From Pseudomonas sp. GCEP-101 (GTDB lineage Bacteria; Pseudomonadota; Gammaproteobacteria; Pseudomonadales; Pseudomonadaceae), in contig NZ_CP104011.1 in NCBI RefSeq assembly GCF_025133575.1, positions 5,340,965 to 5,404,964 of the forward strand: DNA of 64,000 nucleotides, in the 5' to 3' direction. The position numbers and the translations under genes are program-made. Shown piece by piece: positions 61,308-64,000 of the stretch. The stretch's first letter is position 1. Every line of letters starts with the position of its first letter. The notes beneath the pieces were generated by a model. It made no database searches and was not told the origin of the DNA. It saw only the letters and a program-made list of their open reading frames with translations.

Positions 61308-61337
61308 GCGCGGCCGGCCTCCCGAGGCCGGCCGCGC
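61308..61337. other. Perfect GC-rich palindrome
   Basis: 13-bp perfect arms (61308-61320 and 61325-61337; GCGCGGCCGGCCT / AGGCCGGCCGCGC) around CCCG, 22 bp past the stop of the small exported protein. No T-run follows. It may end or stabilise the transcript. Confidence 0.55.
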
Positions 61338-61409
61338 CGCTGCCGATCCCACGTCCTCGGCGGCGGTTCGTTCTGCCACCCCAGCCCACTTCGCCATGGA
61401 TGTTTTCGC

Positions 61410-61928
61410 ATGACACTGCGCCTCCTGACCGCCAGCCTGCTGCTGGCCTGCACCTTCGCCCACGGCGCCGAGCCGGCGCCCGTTCCCAAGGCCCTGGAAG
61501 AACAGGTCGGCCGCCTGGTGGAGCTGTACAAGGACAGCTTCGCCACCGGCTACCCCGAGGCCACCCGCGTGCAAACCCTGAAGACCGGCAAGGGCAGCGA
61601 ACTGACGCTCGCCGTGTTCACCATCGAAGGCTTCGACATGGGCAACAACTACAACCAGTACCTCGCGGTCTTCACCTCTACCCCCAACGAGGAAGGCCAG
61701 GAGCATTACAGCCTGCTCGACGCCCTGCAGATCGGCGGCGGTGGCTGGCGCTCGATCGAGACGCTGGACGCCAGGCTGGTCAGCGACCCGTCCGGCAAGC
61801 GCACCCTGATCGACATCCCGGTAATGGAAAACACCGAGGACGACGGGCCGAACTTCCCCAGCCGCGCCGGAGTGATCCACCTGGCCCTCGATGACGCACC
61901 GACGCCCCGCCTGGCGGAGCAGCACTGA
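61410..61928 (+). CDS. Exported protein of unknown function
   Basis: A 172-residue protein with a signal peptide (LLTASLLLACTFAHG) and mature start AEPAPVPKALEEQVGRLV. Segments ELTLAVFTIEGFDMGNNYNQ and VFTSTPNEEGQEHYSLLDAL suggest a beta-rich domain. No family recognised. Fourth of the secreted-protein genes, beyond the palindrome. Confidence 0.7.
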   Translation: MTLRLLTASLLLACTFAHGAEPAPVPKALEEQVGRLVELYKDSFATGYPEATRVQTLKTGKGSELTLAVFTIEGFDMGNNYNQYLAVFTSTPNEEGQEHYSLLDALQIGGGGWRSIETLDARLVSDPSGKRTLIDIPVMENTEDDGPNFPSRAGVIHLALDDAPTPRLAEQH

Positions 61929-61979
61929 CGCGGCCGCTGGCCGTGGGCGCCACGGCCAGCGGCAACGCGGCGGCGCTCG

Positions 61980-62879
61980 CTAGCGCGCCGCCGCGGCCTC
62001 GTTCATCAGGTAGGTCACCAGTTGCCGCGCGTGGGACGACAGCGAGTCCCAATCGGCGACACAGATGCGCAGCTCACGGGTGGCCCAGGCGTCCGCCAGC
62101 GCCACCACCGTCGCCGGCAGCTCTTGCGCCAGGCGCGTCGCGGCAGCCTCCGGGAGCATCGCCACACCCACTCGCTGCGCCACCAACTGGGCGATGGCAT
62201 CGAAGCTCGGTGCGCGCACCCGTACCTTGAGCGGCATCGAGTTGCGCACCGCCATCGCCTCGACGAAGCGCTGCATGGCACGCTCGGCGGGCAGGCAGAC
62301 GAAGGGGAAACTCAGCGCGTCGCGCAGGCTCGGCAAGTGCTGGCTGGCCAGGGGGTGATCCTGCGGCACCAGCAGGACCAGCTTGTCGTTGCGAAACGGC
62401 AGCGACAGCAGGCCCGCAGTGGCCAGGTTGCCGTCGTAGACGCCGATGTCGATCGCCCCGTCCTGCACCGCCCGCAGCACATCCTTGCTGTTCTGCTCGG
62501 TCAGTTGCAGGTCCACCTCCGGGTAGTCCGCCAGGAAGGGCCCGAGCGCGGTGGGCAGAAAAGTGCTGTTGGCCACGGTGGAGGCCGCCAGGCGCAGGGT
62601 GATGCGCTGCTCGCCGCGCAGTTCCTGCAGGGTGTCGGTGAGTTGCTGCGCCTCCTTCAGCACGCGCTGGCCGGCTTCTAGCACCAGGCGGCCGGTCGGA
62701 GTCAAGGTCATGCCGTCGCTGTGCCGGGCGAACAGGGCAAGCCCACAGCGCTCCTCGAACAGGCGCAACCGGTTGCTCGCCGCCGAGACGGCCACCGGCA
62801 CCGACGCAGCCGCCTTGCTCAGGCTGCCGGTGCAGGCGATGGCGGCGATCAGGCGCAGGTCGGCAAGATCGAAATGCAT
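61980..62879 (-). CDS. LysR-family regulator
   Basis: A 299-residue LysR protein: DLADLRLIAAIACTGSLSKA, then PVAVSAASNRLRLFEERCGL and MTLTPTGRLVLEAG complete the DNA-binding domain; the effector domain follows (about 90-299). The start at 62879 has GGAG about 9 nt upstream; the frame to 62915 is longer but buries that site. Divergent from the EamA exporter gene with a palindrome between, the usual regulator-exporter pairing. Confidence 0.88.
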   Translation of the reverse strand: MHFDLADLRLIAAIACTGSLSKAAASVPVAVSAASNRLRLFEERCGLALFARHSDGMTLTPTGRLVLEAGQRVLKEAQQLTDTLQELRGEQRITLRLAASTVANSTFLPTALGPFLADYPEVDLQLTEQNSKDVLRAVQDGAIDIGVYDGNLATAGLLSLPFRNDKLVLLVPQDHPLASQHLPSLRDALSFPFVCLPAERAMQRFVEAMAVRNSMPLKVRVRAPSFDAIAQLVAQRVGVAMLPEAAATRLAQELPATVVALADAWATRELRICVADWDSLSSHARQLVTYLMNEAAAAR

Positions 62880-62921
62880 TTGGCGTTCTCCAAAAACGAA
62901 AGCCACGTTCGCCAAGTTGCG

Positions 62922-62951
62922 ATTCTAGCGGAGCGGCATTCTTCCTAGAAT
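62922..62951. promoter_or_regulatory. Inverted repeat, possible LysR operator
   Basis: ATTCTAG (62922-62928) and CTAGAAT (62945-62951) are perfect 7-bp inverted arms with 16 bp between, placed between the divergent LysR and EamA genes. The right arm contains TAGAAT, a plausible -10 for the exporter gene, so a bound regulator could compete with or position RNA polymerase. Confidence 0.5.
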
Positions 62952-62983
62952 AAGGCCTTTCCCCTGCCCTGCGCTCCCTGCCC

Positions 62984-63955
62984 ATGAATAGCCTGAACGC
63001 CCTTTACCAGCGCAGCCTGCGCAACGGCGTGTTGTTCGCCGTGCTGTCCGCCACCGGTTTCAGCCTCAAGGCGGTCTTCGTCAAGCTCTCCTACGCCGCG
63101 GCCCCGGTGGACGCGGTGACCGTGCTGGCCATCCGCATGGGCCTGGCGCTGCCACTGTTCCTCTGGCTGGTCTGGCTTAGCCGCAGCCCCGGCCAGGCGC
63201 GCCTGTCGCTGGCCGATGGCGGGCGCATCCTGCTGCTCGGGCTGTTCGGCTACTACCTGTCGAGCCTGTTCGACTTCTACGGCCTGCAGTACATCAGCGC
63301 CGGGCTGGAGCGGCTGATCCTGTTCACCTACCCGACCCTCGTGCTGCTCCTGCAGATGGCCGTGGCCCGCGAGCGCCCCGACTCCCGCACCCTGGCGGCG
63401 ATGGGGTTGTGCTACCTCGGCCTGGGGATCGCCCTGCTGCACGACATCCGCGTGGAAGGCGCCGACGGGCAGATCCTGCTGGGCGCCCTCTGGGTCTTCG
63501 CCAGCGCCGTGACCTATGCCCTCTACTACATGGGCACCGGCGCGGTGGTGCGCCGCGTCGGCTCGATGCGCCTGGCCGGGCTGGCCGGCGGTGCCTCCTC
63601 GGTGATGGTGCTGATCCATTACGCGGTGAGCGGCAACGTGCAGCAACTGGCGAGCCTGCCCGGCACCGTCTGGCTCCACGGCGCGCTGATGGCGCTGATT
63701 TCCACCGTGCTGCCGATCTACTGGATGGCGCTGGCCATCCAGCGCATGGGCGCCACCCATGCCGCGGCGTTCGGCAACCTCGGGCCGGTACTCACCGTGT
63801 TCGCCTCCTGGGCGCTGCTGGGCGAGGCGATCTCGGTCTACCAGATTGCCGGCCTGGCGCTGGTGCTGTTCGGCGTGTCGCGGCTGTCGGGGGCGAAAAG
63901 GACCGCTCCGGCGGCTGTCGAAACGCAAACGGAGAAAGGCCGCGCCACCAGCTGA
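62984..63955 (+). CDS. EamA-family (DMT) exporter
   Basis: A 323-residue drug/metabolite transporter with ten spans in two EamA repeats (about 15-145 and 160-300). Marks: FAVLSATGFSLKAVFVKLSY at the first repeat start, and GATHAAAFGNLGPVLTVFAS in the second. It likely exports an amino acid or metabolite. No clear ribosome binding site before the ATG at 62984. Divergent LysR probably controls it. Confidence 0.87.
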   Translation: MNSLNALYQRSLRNGVLFAVLSATGFSLKAVFVKLSYAAAPVDAVTVLAIRMGLALPLFLWLVWLSRSPGQARLSLADGGRILLLGLFGYYLSSLFDFYGLQYISAGLERLILFTYPTLVLLLQMAVARERPDSRTLAAMGLCYLGLGIALLHDIRVEGADGQILLGALWVFASAVTYALYYMGTGAVVRRVGSMRLAGLAGGASSVMVLIHYAVSGNVQQLASLPGTVWLHGALMALISTVLPIYWMALAIQRMGATHAAAFGNLGPVLTVFASWALLGEAISVYQIAGLALVLFGVSRLSGAKRTAPAAVETQTEKGRATS

Positions 63956-63964
63956 GCGCGACGG

Positions 63965-64000
63965 TCATTGGCTATCGGCCTGCCGCAGCGACCGGTTCAC
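63965..64000 (-). CDS. Possible C-terminal end of a gene beyond the window
   Basis: On the minus strand the last 36 bp read VNRSLRQADSQ and TGA, open to the window edge. It would converge with the EamA gene, 9 bp away. Only eleven codons are visible, so this may be chance. Confidence 0.3.
   Translation of the reverse strand: MNRSLRQADSQ

Overview
The window is about 64 kb of high-GC chromosomal DNA from a Pseudomonas, most like the P. citronellolis / P. nitroreducens / P. aeruginosa side of the genus. This rests on gene content (bacteriophytochrome, PhzF, AzlCD, NodT-type efflux, the DUF1302/DUF1329 pair), on GGAG-type ribosome binding sites, and above all on the many intergenic GTAGGAGCG-type REP palindromes. 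I see no rRNA, tRNA, CRISPR array, prophage, integrase or insertion sequence. Nearly all coding DNA is ordinary chromosomal catabolism, transport, signalling and repair. The long intergenic gaps are filled with dispersed repeats.

Layout. 1-7.0 kb: a minus-strand operon with a polyamine/opine-type ABC importer (ATPase, Tat-like binding protein, two permeases), a creatinase-fold M24 hydrolase and a histone-deacetylase-family amidohydrolase, opposite a GcvA-like LysR gene. 7.0-7.9 kb: repeats plus copy 1 of a structured element. 7.9-16.8 kb: an envelope/lipid-traffic operon (RBBP9-type hydrolase, DUF1302, DUF1329, YCF48-like protein, RND/MMPL permease) with a divergent AraC-family gene and a two-unit direct repeat between them. 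16.8-17.7 kb: repeats plus copy 2 of the structured element. 17.7-24.2 kb: a tightly overlapped catabolic cluster (quinone oxidoreductase, TauD-type dioxygenase, beta-keto acid cleavage enzyme, MFS, DsbA/FrnE, Rieske ferredoxin, YeiH exporter). 24.9-27.1 kb: DUF3313 lipoprotein and a YibH/YibI-like pair. 27.7-34.3 kb: a complete tripartite ABC efflux system (HlyD, double ATPase, two ABC-2 permeases, NodT channel). 34.2-37.0 kb: DUF4157 protein, a leader-peptide/terminator arrangement, SnoaL-like protein, P-loop kinase, methyltransferase. 37.6-41.6 kb: a repair operon of a FAN1-type nuclease and a nuclease-helicase fusion behind a LexA-like box. 41.9-48.2 kb: topoisomerase IB, bacteriophytochrome, response regulator and hybrid kinase. 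48.3-51.9 kb: MFS, AzlCD exporter, AraC regulator. 52.3-64 kb: a tyrosine-phosphatase/autotransporter fusion, GFA protein, Fsr-like exporter, DinB, two LysR genes, PhzF, an EamA exporter and several small secreted proteins of unknown function.

The strongest unexplained signal is a roughly 250-bp element found twice in the same orientation (7261-7515 and 17191-17440). It can fold into a closing stem enclosing two hairpins, followed by three more hairpins. Paired positions differ between the copies in a compensatory way, and one hairpin has been replaced by an unrelated sequence that still pairs. This points to selection on a folded RNA or single-stranded DNA rather than on protein. Other items worth a look are the 20-codon leader with an intrinsic terminator at 34993-35099, the surface phosphatase fusion, the SOS-like repair pair, the uncharacterised dioxygenase/BKACE cluster, two LysR-type palindromes, one AraC-type direct repeat, a missed 41-residue membrane protein, and a four-copy dispersed repeat built of two hairpins around a variable centre.

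All names come from motif recognition by eye; no database search was possible. Starts were chosen from Shine-Dalgarno sequences and overlaps, and often differ from the longest open frame.
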